DNA of 34,348 nucleotides, taken from positions 1-34,348 of the forward strand of contig CACJUX010000023.1 in assembly GCA_902596655.1 (NCBI GenBank). Reading direction: 5' to 3'. This DNA is from an uncultured SAR116 cluster alpha proteobacterium (GTDB lineage: Bacteria; Pseudomonadota; Alphaproteobacteria; Puniceispirillales; Puniceispirillaceae). Of the stretch, positions 1 through 7,576 are shown one piece after another. The position numbers and the translations under genes were made by a program. A model generated the notes under the pieces. That model had not been told where the DNA came from and did not search any database. It was given only the letters and a program-made list of their open reading frames with translations. Within the stretch, counting starts at the first letter, position 1. The number at the start of each line of letters is the position of its first letter.

Positions 1-27
1 GTGGTTCGAATCCGCCCCTGGGCACCA
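1..27 (+). tRNA. 3' end of a tRNA gene (partial, isotype unknown)
   Basis: The window opens inside a tRNA. Bases 1-4 are four of the five 5' T-stem bases, 5-11 are the T loop TTCGAAT, 12-16 (CCGCC) close the T stem with one G-U pair, 17-23 (CCTGGGC) are the 3' acceptor strand, 24 is the discriminator A and 25-27 an encoded CCA. The missing 5' acceptor strand should read GCCCAGG. Some bacterial leucine tRNAs start this way, but the anticodon is outside the window, so the isotype stays open. The tRNA is the integration target of the islands that follow. Confidence 0.85.
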
Positions 28-29
28 CT
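13..29 (+). repeat. att copy 1 (tRNA 3' end, left edge of the composite island)
   Basis: CGCCCCTGGGCACCACT recurs with at most two changes in the core at 17924-17943, 19159-19177, 21218-21248 (inverted) and 29379-29407. Here it is the acceptor strand and CCA of a tRNA, the usual target of P4-type integrases, which makes it the natural left attachment site. The tRNA 3' end stays intact after integration. Confidence 0.75.
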
Positions 30-83
30 ATTCTTAATAAAATATATTAAATTCATATATTTAGATGGATCTTTTGGGATCGC

Positions 84-104
84 ATCCACCTTTATGTCCA
101 CCTT
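84..104 (+). repeat. Left arm-type repeats of island A
   Basis: ATCCACCTTTATGT at 84-97 is repeated identically, in the same orientation, at 17789-17802 near the other end of the island. Each end has two TCCACCT units about one helical turn apart (85 and 97 here; about 17779 and 17790 on the right). Short repeats inside both ends of an island are typical arm-type integrase binding sites; this role is inferred. Confidence 0.5.
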
Positions 105-157
105 AAAAATTTAAAAATCTTTGTTTTTCTGCGTGCTGGGTTATTATATTTGGTGCG

Positions 158-790
158 ATGAATGGTCACGAAAAAGCACAGCAGGCTCGAATTTTTGTTC
201 GTGCCTACGTTGAAGAGAACGGTGGACTAATCCAAAACTGGCTTGATGGTTCTGGTAGCACGGAGGATGTTGGTGCTGAATTAATTCGTCTTGTAGTTGA
301 GGACTGCATAATCAATGGTGTAATGGAGCTTGGTGGAATTCAGGGGCTCTACATTGAAGCCCTTTTCCGAAAAATGCCAGGTGGGGAGTCTGCAGCGCGC
401 CGTTTGTTAGCTGAACTGATTGCAAGCGGCAAATGCGTGCCACAACAATTACAGAAGCTTTGCTCAGAGCTTCTCCGTGAGGGGGTCATTGAAGGTGGTT
501 TAAGTGACAATCCTCTGAGGCCTGGGCCTAAAGAGAGGACTGGACGACGAGACGCTCTAATCTGGATTTTGCTGCGTGTCCTTCAAGCTAATTTTGATCT
601 TCCAATTCGTTCGAATGATGCTAGGGCTGAGGATCCAGATGTACCCGATGCAGGCTTAGATATTATTCAAGATGAGCTTTCTCTAGTTGAACCCGGGCTT
701 TTGGCTGTCAATGTCAAAACATTACACGGTGCCGTAAAACGTTTCGAAGCAAATCATAGGTGGTTTGCTCAACAACCTTGTGCTTCCTAA
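158..790 (+). CDS. Unknown island protein, 210 aa
   Basis: A 210-residue soluble protein that I do not recognise. No signal peptide, membrane segment or catalytic motif is visible. The N-terminal 120 residues are mostly amphipathic helix with many Glu, Leu and Ala residues. The middle contains a basic stretch (PGPKERTGRRDA, about 122-133) followed by a hydrophobic helix (LIWILLRVLQ). The start ATG at 158 has no strong Shine-Dalgarno sequence. It is the first gene inside the left attachment site and lies 19 bases before an AlpA-like regulator in the same direction, the position where island-maintenance or excision genes are common. Function unassigned. Confidence 0.6.
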   Translation: MNGHEKAQQARIFVRAYVEENGGLIQNWLDGSGSTEDVGAELIRLVVEDCIINGVMELGGIQGLYIEALFRKMPGGESAARRLLAELIASGKCVPQQLQKLCSELLREGVIEGGLSDNPLRPGPKERTGRRDALIWILLRVLQANFDLPIRSNDARAEDPDVPDAGLDIIQDELSLVEPGLLAVNVKTLHGAVKRFEANHRWFAQQPCAS

Positions 791-809
791 TTAAGCGCAA
801 TTAGCAGGC

Positions 810-1079
810 ATGCATTCGCTCTGGGCTTATGAGAAATTCTGTTTTCAATTGGACTTACTGGAGTATCAAAAATTGATTCTTCGAATTAAAGATGTGTGCA
901 CTGCCCTTGGACTAAGTAGGAGCACTGTCTACAGGCTTGTTGAGGCTGGTGATTTTCCGGCGCCGGTTAAACTCAGTAGGCGGGCGGTCGGTTGGAATGA
1001 GGCCCAAATTCATCATTGGGTAAATACTCGAAATAATGCTGCAGACACTTATCGACATGAATGTGACAAGAATAAGTGA
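810..1079 (+). CDS. AlpA-family DNA-binding regulator / possible excisionase
   Basis: An 89-residue protein whose residues about 25-75 fit the AlpA / MerR-like helix-turn-helix fold: RIKDVCTALGLSRSTVYRLV, then the wing EAGDFPAPVKLSRRAVGW and the end helix EAQIHHWVNTR. AlpA proteins in P4-like elements act as excisionases or activate the integrase gene. The partner here would be the P4-type integrase at the other end of the island (16615-17772). The first 20 residues are not typical of the family, so the true start could lie further in. The gene follows the 210-aa unknown gene closely and probably shares its transcript. Confidence 0.75.
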   Translation: MHSLWAYEKFCFQLDLLEYQKLILRIKDVCTALGLSRSTVYRLVEAGDFPAPVKLSRRAVGWNEAQIHHWVNTRNNAADTYRHECDKNK

Positions 1080-1519
1080 TTATACGAAACGCTACTCGCT
1101 CATTTTCAGGAGTGGCAACCCACTTTTTTCATCAATGAATTCTATAAGGAATGCCGCAAACATTTCTTATAATCAAAATCAGCAATATACCCCAAAGATT
1201 TATCAGTGGTTGGCTTGAACCGTGCGTTTTGGAAACATAAAATTAGCCCTTTAAATTAATTTAAAACTTAGTGTGTCCTTAGCGTGTTTTTTCGGGATTT
1301 ATGATGACTTCAAACCTTACAAAGGCTTTAGCTGGACCTAAGCGCAATACAAGTTTGCAAAGAAATTTTGCGATAAAATCTGAGCGAACTGGATACTCAG
1401 GGTTAATCCACTAATTTTTTTTACAAAAACACGCGCATATTAGTCCCATGATCCATATCCACCCAAATGGGTCAATAAATATGTTGTCACTCTAAATTTA
1501 CATTTAGTAAAATACGTTA
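1080..1519. other. Gene-free stretch before the candidate structured RNA
   Basis: About 440 bases with no convincing gene. A 60-codon frame at 1036-1218 overlaps the AlpA-like gene, has no ribosome site and looks incidental. The end of the stretch carries a good promoter: TTGTCA at 1484-1489, an 18-base spacer and TAAAAT at 1508-1513, predicting transcription from about 1520. A small inverted repeat (CCCAAATGGG) lies just upstream, near 1462. Confidence 0.5.
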
Positions 1520-1817
1520 GTGGTGAAAAATGGCTGTGAAGGTAGTCAAGAAAACGCAAAAGCGTTTGGATGTGACCGTGACCCAGCTAGGTAAGAGGCT
1601 AACCTTGACCAACTAAAAGCCTCACGAACAGGTTTGAACCTGTGGGCAGCTAACTGTCGCTGGTATGGCTAGTTAGTGTTCCCGCGTTAAGAGACCGCGC
1701 GTAATGGGGAGACCGCTCAACCGCCCCCAACCTTCAATTGGGTGACGCGATGCCAGCTGGAACGACCGATGGAACGGCTCCGAAGGTCAGACTAGATAAG
1801 CCCTTAATTGGGCTTTG
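1520..1817 (+). ncRNA. Candidate structured RNA of about 300 nt with promoter and terminator
   Basis: The region starts about 7 bases after a near-consensus promoter (TTGTCA, 18 bases, TAAAAT) and ends in a hairpin, AAGCCC-TTAATT-GGGCTT, at about 1799-1816, with only a short T run. Between them are several self-complementary stretches: ACGCAAAAGCGT, AGGTTTGAACCT, CTAACTG with CTAGTTAG, TGGGG with CCCCCA, CCCAA with TTGGG, and GACC with GGTC. Codon structure is absent except for a 28-codon frame at 1530-1616 encoding a basic peptide (MAVKVVKKTQKR...), which has no good ribosome site and could be a leader peptide. It could be a free regulatory RNA or a long leader controlling the gene at 1875. 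I do not recognise it as tmRNA, RNase P, 6S or a known riboswitch. Confidence 0.42.
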
Positions 1818-1874
1818 CACGACCAAAATTCAGCTTTGACTGAAACTCACTCAGAAACTCACCAAAGGTCAGCA

Positions 1875-2117
1875 ATGGAAACTTCAAACATTACCAACAA
1901 TCAAAAAGAGCAATGGCTTAACAAAATACTTAACGCTCACGAAGTGAGTCTTAGGAGAAGAAATAAAAAGCAAGCCAAAATACTTCTCTCAACATATCAA
2001 AAATTGCAGATGCTGAGAGACGGACAGAGTTTACGACTTGAAGATGCTATCCAACTTAAACAATGTTTAAAAAATACGACTAAGAAAAAACGTCGTCGAC
2101 AAAAGAGCAAGCCATGA
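1875..2117 (+). CDS. Small highly basic protein, 80 aa
   Basis: An 80-residue Lys/Arg-rich protein that I do not recognise. It has a long amphipathic helix (KEQWLNKILNAHEVSLRRR) and ends in KKKRRRQKSKP, so nucleic-acid binding is likely on charge alone. I chose ATG 1875, which has AAAGG 8 bases upstream. The frame is open back to a TTG at 1815, but that codon lies within the hairpin ending the candidate RNA. The gene is followed after 12 bases by another small gene, probably co-transcribed. Confidence 0.5.
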   Translation: METSNITNNQKEQWLNKILNAHEVSLRRRNKKQAKILLSTYQKLQMLRDGQSLRLEDAIQLKQCLKNTTKKKRRRQKSKP

Positions 2118-2129
2118 TCTGAAACCAAA

Positions 2130-2522
2130 TTGGCAAAGGATACTTCTGTTCCAAAAAAGTTCAGTCGTAGATCAGTAATTCTGGAGGCAACAGAAGTGAC
2201 AATTGATCAAAAAGAGGAAACACGTGATTTAATCGACGCTTACATGCATCTAACTAAAAAGGTGTTGCCTCAGTTGGCACTCAGCTATGAACGACATTGG
2301 CCTGTTCGCGAAGACCACTGTTTCCAGCGCATTGTATTAGATACAATTTGTGGGGGCGTTTGGTACGATCATTTAAGTCGCCCTGCGTACAAGTATCTTT
2401 CAAATGATCAAGCACAACGTGCAGTGAAGCTTTGCCAAGATATTGCAGAGGGGCGAGCAGATCTCAATCAGCTAAACCAGCAATCGTTGGTCTGGCGCGG
2501 CAAGAGTAAAAACCCGAGCTAA
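2130..2522 (+). CDS. Conserved hypothetical protein with HWPVREDHC motif, up to 130 aa
   Basis: The C-terminal 90 residues (about 39-130) have a conserved look: YMHLTKKVLPQLALSYERHWPV, then REDHCFQRIVLDTICGG, WYDHL and a C-terminal LNQQSLVWRGK. I recall small proteins in alphaproteobacterial genomes with the same order of motifs, often labelled GCN5-related acetyltransferase. The protein is too short for that fold and shows no acetyl-CoA loop, so I treat the label as unsafe. The start is uncertain: the longest frame starts with TTG at 2130, and the first ATG is at 2244, directly before the conserved part. It follows the basic protein gene closely. Confidence 0.55.
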   Translation: MAKDTSVPKKFSRRSVILEATEVTIDQKEETRDLIDAYMHLTKKVLPQLALSYERHWPVREDHCFQRIVLDTICGGVWYDHLSRPAYKYLSNDQAQRAVKLCQDIAEGRADLNQLNQQSLVWRGKSKNPS

Positions 2523-2807
2523 AAATCAATTAGTAGCTTGCAGTAAATTTTTCAAAGGTCTTTCAACGCAAAACTTAAACATAATCTGTGATCACGTTCC
2601 TCCAAAGTTACAAGCCTTAGACTTGGAAACGCCTACCAAAAATAGTTCACTAATGCAGGTTGCTGGCAGCACTTTGATTTGTTCATCTAAATCATTTATC
2701 CTGATCGATTTCCAAATAAAATTGTCAACTTTATCAAGATTTTGTCGCCAAATTTTTTGTTGACATGTTTTGGAGCGCCTGTTGTTTGCTGTAACGCCAT
2801 CTTCTAA

Positions 2808-3668
2808 TTAAAGTCTCTTTTTCAACGCATCTGCAAATTTTGATGCTTCTTCTTTTGGCATCTTATATGTGTGGTCATCGTCTGGGAATGTCCCTGAGTG
2901 CACCTCTTCCACAAAATCTTGGAACGATTTTGTGGCTACTTCTGATACATTACCGTAACGTTTGGCAAACTTGGGTCTGAAATTGTCAAAAGCGCCTATC
3001 AAATCATACCCATTCAATAGTTGGCATGTGCCACTTGATCCACCTCCAATAGAAAATGTAAAGATGCTAACGGCATCATTTACGGCTCGACCAACCTCCT
3101 CGGGAACAGCCTCTATTTCCAATCCTATGGCGCCTGCCTCTTCAATTGCTCTTGCGTTGTCTATAATCGCGATAGCTTCCTCACATGTTCTGCCCTGCAT
3201 TTTAAAGCCACCAGCTAGGTGAACTCGATGTGGCACTAATCCAACGTGGCTCATTACAGGTATGCCGGCATTCGCTACGGCTTCAATAATTTTATATATT
3301 TCTCGGCCACCCTGTAGTTTTATCGCATCCACGCCACCTTTTTTCATCAACTTGAAACCGTTTTTTACGGCAAGTTCCCTTGTCGCATAGGAACCATATG
3401 GCATTGAGGCTAGAGAAAATGTGTTGGGCGCACCACGGCGAACCGCTCTGGCGTGATCTATCATCTGGTCAACTGAGATTGAGAGAGTGTTCTCATGACC
3501 ATGAAGCGTCATTCCAAGACTGTCGCCAATACCAATAATGTCGACACCAGCTCGTTCGGCCCACGCTGCACTCATAGCTTCGCCAACCGCAACCATTGCA
3601 AGACGTTTCCCTTGGGCTTTGCTCTCAGCTAGCTCAGGAATTGAGAGTTTTTCTCGTGATTTATTCAT
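2808..3668 (-). CDS. PanB-like enzyme 1 with altered metal site
   Basis: A 286-residue protein matching 3-methyl-2-oxobutanoate hydroxymethyltransferase (ketopantoate hydroxymethyltransferase, PanB) over its whole length: GDSLGM at 49-53, RRGAPNTF, IKLQGG at 116-121, HVGLVPH, GGFKMQGR and EAVP at 186-189. Against E. coli PanB (numbering from memory), metal ligand Asp45 is kept (Asp49), but Asp84 is Ser88 and Glu114 is Gln119; Lys112 and catalytic Glu181 are kept (Lys117, Glu186). The region normally GIGAG...MHD reads SIGGG...GYD, a further divergence. No panC or other pantothenate gene is nearby. It is the last gene of the minus-strand catabolic operon, 69 bases after the PdxA2-like gene. A retro-aldol or other C-C bond reaction on an unusual keto acid is my inference. 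Confidence 0.8.
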   Translation of the reverse strand: MNKSREKLSIPELAESKAQGKRLAMVAVGEAMSAAWAERAGVDIIGIGDSLGMTLHGHENTLSISVDQMIDHARAVRRGAPNTFSLASMPYGSYATRELAVKNGFKLMKKGGVDAIKLQGGREIYKIIEAVANAGIPVMSHVGLVPHRVHLAGGFKMQGRTCEEAIAIIDNARAIEEAGAIGLEIEAVPEEVGRAVNDAVSIFTFSIGGGSSGTCQLLNGYDLIGAFDNFRPKFAKRYGNVSEVATKSFQDFVEEVHSGTFPDDDHTYKMPKEEASKFADALKKRL

Positions 3669-3737
3669 GAGTTGGCCTCATTTCATTGTCCGTTGCTTTT
3701 GACGCCGCTGATCTAAAAAAGGTTTCTAATAAGAGAG

Positions 3738-4769
3738 CTACTTAATCTTATTTTTTACGTTGGCACGCAATCTGAGTCTGGCTAAGTCTAGCGTGTGGTC
3801 ATAAGTAATGCCGATTGCTTTTGTATCAGCCATGTTTTTTCCCGCAATGTCTAAAGCTGACCCATGCCCTACTGATGTTCTGATGAAGGGTAAGCCAAAT
3901 GTAAGTGTAGTCGTTTCCAACATATTCATTCTTGAAACAACTTGATCATGATAAAGCGCGAGTGTCAGGTCAAAATTTCTGCCGTCATATGGTGGAGAAA
4001 TCAGAGCGTTAACTGGAAAGGGGCCTGTCAGGTCAATGCCCAGATTTTGGCAAAATTTTATAGCAGGTTCTATCTCTTCAATTTCTTCCCTACCCATCGT
4101 CCCCCTCTCACCTGCATGGGGATTAAGAGAGGCGATAGCCATGCGCAAATCTGGATAGCCTAAATCTTTTCGTCTTTCGTGCAGAAATTTAATCTTTTTT
4201 ATAAGCTTTTCTCTTTTTACTTCTTCGCACGCCTGCTTCAACGGCAGATGAGTTGTGAAGAGTGCAGCCTTGAACTCTCTATATATCAAAATCGTAGTAA
4301 ACAATTGGTCACCCGCTAATTTGGCAAAATATTCGGCTTGTCCTGCATAGTCATATCCAGCAAGTTTGGCACTCGCTTTGGTAACCGGTGCGGTGACTAT
4401 TGCGTCAATAGCCCCATCCATAGCCAAATTTGCAGCGTTTCTGTTGAAAAGCATAGATACTTCGCCGGCTAAGTCACTGACTTCACCAACAATTATTTTG
4501 TTAGCGTGAGATTTACTTGGGTCGTAAACATTTATGTGTTGCGGAGCAAATGATTCCCTTTGAAATGTTGTGTGTTGTATGACTTTTGTTGTTTTCTGAT
4601 TTTTTCTTAATGTCGCCTCAACTATTTCAGTATCTCCAATCAACAAGATTTGCCCTTCAGCTTCTTTGGTTTTTTCAAGCGCAAGTTTAACTGTTATTTC
4701 GGGGCCTATTCCGGCTGGATCCCCCATAGTGACTCCAATTATTGGTTTTTTTTGATCCATGTTAGACAT
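3738..4769 (-). CDS. PdxA2-like sugar-acid phosphate dehydrogenase
   Basis: A 343-residue member of the PdxA family. PdxA oxidises 4-hydroxythreonine 4-phosphate; the PdxA2 branch oxidises and decarboxylates threonate or erythronate 4-phosphate to dihydroxyacetone phosphate. Visible motifs are MGDPAGIGPE (15-24), TAPVTK (126-131), TTHLPL (172-177), NPHAG (216-220), YHDQ (273-276) and GLPFIRTSVGHG (292-303). The three metal histidines are present (His174, His218, His274). The normally conserved GHTE substrate loop reads GQAE (143-146), and the usual SVDHG reads SVGHG. Its start overlaps the end of the kinase gene by 8 bases, implying translational coupling. Pairing with a DUF1537 kinase points to sugar-acid catabolism rather than vitamin B6 synthesis; the loop changes suggest an unusual substrate. 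Confidence 0.82.
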   Translation of the reverse strand: MSNMDQKKPIIGVTMGDPAGIGPEITVKLALEKTKEAEGQILLIGDTEIVEATLRKNQKTTKVIQHTTFQRESFAPQHINVYDPSKSHANKIIVGEVSDLAGEVSMLFNRNAANLAMDGAIDAIVTAPVTKASAKLAGYDYAGQAEYFAKLAGDQLFTTILIYREFKAALFTTHLPLKQACEEVKREKLIKKIKFLHERRKDLGYPDLRMAIASLNPHAGERGTMGREEIEEIEPAIKFCQNLGIDLTGPFPVNALISPPYDGRNFDLTLALYHDQVVSRMNMLETTTLTFGLPFIRTSVGHGSALDIAGKNMADTKAIGITYDHTLDLARLRLRANVKNKIK

Positions 4770-5967
4770 CCAATCTTTGTGATTTTTTTTGGGTATTTTG
4801 TTGGATCCATGCCAGCGAGAAAATGAACGCGTCTTTCGTCCCCCAAGTACCCGCTTTTGTAACCAAGCAATAATTTTTTCCCTTTTCAGATTGCGCTAAC
4901 ATCCCCGTGACCCCATCGCTAATGTGGGTCACATCTGTTAACATATTAACGTTTAAAACATCTCGAAATAGGATTTCTGAGGTTGCTCCACCGGCAACAA
5001 CTATCCCGGCGATAAGATCGTCAGCCATTGATAAAAGTTGCGTTAATAAAGCTTTGTAACTCGCAAAGTTCCTTTTTATTGTCGAGCGGGGGAGAATTGG
5101 GTATTGCTCCTTGCCTAATGAAGTTTTTTTGAAGTCTTTTGGAAAAAGCGCTACCGAGAAACCATCATTAAGTGAATACATCACGTTCCTCAACAAGACC
5201 TCGTGCTTATCATCATCGGACGTGACTTCGAAGGATTTTACCAACCCCGATTTTTCCAAAAAATCGAATTGTGAATATGTGTTTTTCTGGAAACTTCCAA
5301 CTACTATTAGCGAAGGTGGTGCAGTTCTACACGTTTCAATAAAGAGGTATAGAGCTAGCGCTTTAGCTATGCCGACTGAACCAGCAATAAACTGATGTTC
5401 GCGCGACACAGCGCATTTTATAATATTTTCTAAATCTTTGTCCGTTTCCGCATCAGCAATCTCAATATCTAAATCGGCAACAGATGAACCCCTTGAATTG
5501 TCCAAGACTAATTTTCCGAATCTTTTTCCACAATTTTCAGAAGCAAGCTCGTTCAGATCTATAGGTTGTTCTCCGGACCCAATGTGATGTTTTCCATCTT
5601 TTGTAATTCTTCCAATTGATGGACAAGCGGGTGCAAACAACAATGGTTTCACTGAAATAGCTTTTTGAAAAGCTAGAATTTCAGGCAGAACGTTCCCTTG
5701 AAATGCAGAGTCAGATTGTTTGAGGATCCAATCCAGATCTTGAATCGGAAGAGCGTTCATGACTTCAGAGACTTTGTTAGCGGCCTCGATTGGATTCAAA
5801 TCTCTGCTGTTTGTATCGAACCCAAGAATAAAACTATCCTCAGCCTCGATGAATGAGATTAAATAATTGATGTCGATTATATTTTTAACTTTTAGACCAA
5901 ATCGTGCAAACTCTGCGCCAACCGAATTCAACCCTGTTATGTCATCTGCAATGATCAATAGCTTCAT
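4762..5967 (-). CDS. DUF1537 four-carbon acid sugar kinase-like protein
   Basis: About 401 residues, close to the family length of roughly 420. The N-terminal substrate domain starts MKLLIIADDITGLNSVGAEF and has the DTNSRDL element and a CPSIGRITKDGKHHI stretch. The C-terminal nucleotide domain has VVAGGATSEILF and TKAGTWGTKDAF. These kinases (OtnK, DtnK, LtnK group) phosphorylate the terminal hydroxyl of threonate, erythronate or related acids before a PdxA2 or aldolase step. The motif usually close to KIDSTLRGN reads KQSDSAFQGN, losing the Arg, so substrate preference may differ. I chose ATG 5967, with GAGG 9 bases upstream; the frame is open to a TTG at 5982. It is the third gene of the minus-strand operon. 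Confidence 0.8.
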   Translation of the reverse strand: MKLLIIADDITGLNSVGAEFARFGLKVKNIIDINYLISFIEAEDSFILGFDTNSRDLNPIEAANKVSEVMNALPIQDLDWILKQSDSAFQGNVLPEILAFQKAISVKPLLFAPACPSIGRITKDGKHHIGSGEQPIDLNELASENCGKRFGKLVLDNSRGSSVADLDIEIADAETDKDLENIIKCAVSREHQFIAGSVGIAKALALYLFIETCRTAPPSLIVVGSFQKNTYSQFDFLEKSGLVKSFEVTSDDDKHEVLLRNVMYSLNDGFSVALFPKDFKKTSLGKEQYPILPRSTIKRNFASYKALLTQLLSMADDLIAGIVVAGGATSEILFRDVLNVNMLTDVTHISDGVTGMLAQSEKGKNYCLVTKAGTWGTKDAFIFSLAWIQQNTQKKSQRLDV

Positions 5968-6074
5968 TTTGCATTGCCTCAACCTTTTTAGAGACGATAT
6001 TAATAGGATGTTATTCCGTTAAATAATTTTAATAATTTGATCGCACTGCTTTTAGTTGAAAAGAGTTTTAAAAA

Positions 6075-7481
6075 TCAGAATCCAAGCTTTCCAGGGTTCA
6101 TTATGCGATTTGGATCTATGGCCTTTTTCATTTGTGAAAAAAGTTGCCATCCGTCGCCTAATGCTTCTCTAAAAAATTTGCTCCGAGCTAACCCAATACC
6201 GTGATGGTGGGACAATGAGGCACCGGTATCGAGAGCGGTTCGATTAGCAATCTCCCAAATATTTTTCAATTGACGCTCCACCTTGGCGGCAGATTGCTCC
6301 TCACCAATTAATATGACGTAAAGGGACACACCATCGGAGTAAGCATGAGAAAAATGACATAGAACTTCGTCCACATAGGGAGATACTGCCGCTTTTAGAG
6401 CTTCATATGTTTTGCTAATATCTCGCCAAGTATTTGAAACTTCGATCGTTTCTGCTAAACCGCCGGGCTTTGCCAGAACTTTTTCGATGGTTGAAAAATC
6501 GAAACGTCTTTCCATCCACGCGGCCGCTCCCGAGGAGCCAATTGACTTACCTCCAAAATTGGCAATTATATCTGCACAAGCTTTTAGCTCTGCGTCAGCC
6601 ATTATTTTCAGTCCCTCAGTGCCAATAAAAAGAACGGGATGGCTAAAGCTGTTATCCTTCATAGCGTGTCTGGCCTCTGACACGTCATATAATCTAAGCA
6701 AAAAAGGCCGCAAACCATTACCCATGATGGCTTTAAGAGCGAGAATTCCTGAATTCAAATGAGGAAATATGAATGTTTCGAATAGCCTTTTTTCAGCTAC
6801 TGGGAAAATGCGCATTGTTACTTCAGTTATGACTCCAAGACTTCCCTCTGACCCTATGATGATATTTTTTAGGTCAGGTCCTACCGCCATGCGAGGCGCA
6901 CTATCAAGAATAATCTCAGTACCATCGGGCAAAGTTGCTCTCAGGCCAACACAGAGGTCTTCAATGTTGCCGTGCTTAGAGGAAAACTGACCGCTTGCAC
7001 GCGTCGCAACCCAACCGCCAACAGATGATCTGTGAAGTGATTGAGGAGAGTGATTTAAGGTGTAGCCCTTATTGTTGAGATAATCTTCTAAATCGCCCCC
7101 AATAATGCCAGCCTCGACTTTTACATGCAGCGATTTCTCGTCAATTGCAACAATGGACCGCATTGAACTAACATCCATTAAAATACCACCGGCAGTTGCT
7201 AACGGGCCCCCCACAACGGATGAGCCAGCGCCCCATGGAGTAACGGGAATAAGTTTTTCATTGGCCCACTTTAGTATCCTGGACACCTCCGCTTGATTGT
7301 TTGGGTAGACAATCACTTCGGGTTTGAAAATGGCCTTGCCCTGCTTTTTTAAAGCTGACGCCACAGGCCACCAATCGAACGCGTGTTCTGTCAAATCTCC
7401 GTCATTCGTTGATATAGACTCAGGCCGGTTCAACAGCCCAGCTAAACCTTGCAATGCCTGATCTGTGACTGTGGTATTCAT
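6075..7481 (-). CDS. FAD-linked oxidase (GlcD / AGPS-like)
   Basis: A 468-residue flavoprotein of the vanillyl-alcohol-oxidase (PCMH) type. The FAD-binding part has VTPWGAGSSVVGG (80-92) and SVGGWVATRASGQFSSKHG. The C-terminal cap ends with SHHHG (about 424-428), GLARSKFF and DPNRIMNPGKLGF. The family includes D-lactate and glycolate dehydrogenases and alkyldihydroxyacetone-phosphate synthase (AGPS). The triple-histidine end and the general layout are closest to AGPS, but in this operon oxidation of a 2-hydroxy acid to a 2-keto acid is more plausible. No membrane segment is visible, so it is probably cytoplasmic. It lies 107 bases upstream of the kinase gene and 95 bases after the dioxygenase gene, on the same strand. 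Confidence 0.82.
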   Translation of the reverse strand: MNTTVTDQALQGLAGLLNRPESISTNDGDLTEHAFDWWPVASALKKQGKAIFKPEVIVYPNNQAEVSRILKWANEKLIPVTPWGAGSSVVGGPLATAGGILMDVSSMRSIVAIDEKSLHVKVEAGIIGGDLEDYLNNKGYTLNHSPQSLHRSSVGGWVATRASGQFSSKHGNIEDLCVGLRATLPDGTEIILDSAPRMAVGPDLKNIIIGSEGSLGVITEVTMRIFPVAEKRLFETFIFPHLNSGILALKAIMGNGLRPFLLRLYDVSEARHAMKDNSFSHPVLFIGTEGLKIMADAELKACADIIANFGGKSIGSSGAAAWMERRFDFSTIEKVLAKPGGLAETIEVSNTWRDISKTYEALKAAVSPYVDEVLCHFSHAYSDGVSLYVILIGEEQSAAKVERQLKNIWEIANRTALDTGASLSHHHGIGLARSKFFREALGDGWQLFSQMKKAIDPNRIMNPGKLGF

Positions 7482-7576
7482 TTTATCATTACGTTACAAT
7501 TTTCAGATGTTGAATAGAGCGCTGCCTCTAAACGTTAGAACGTTTTGCATTGCTAGCTTAACTTTCCATCAGTTTT

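Noticed and set aside
1-29. Circularly permuted tmRNA as the source of the repeated CCCCTGGGCACCA end
   Set aside because: The first 27 bases fit a standard tRNA T arm and acceptor exactly, and no tag-coding sequence or second piece is visible downstream.
1036-1218. 60-codon plus-strand frame
   Set aside because: It overlaps the AlpA-like gene, has no ribosome site and a composition typical of noncoding AT-rich DNA.
2808-3668. Pantothenate biosynthesis (panB) role
   Set aside because: Two of three metal ligands are changed, no panC or panD is present, and the operon is catabolic in content.
6075-7481. True alkyl-DHAP synthase for ether lipid synthesis
   Set aside because: The C-terminal histidines resemble AGPS, but no acyl-DHAP acyltransferase or other ether-lipid gene is nearby and the operon is catabolic; a hydroxy-acid oxidase role fits better.
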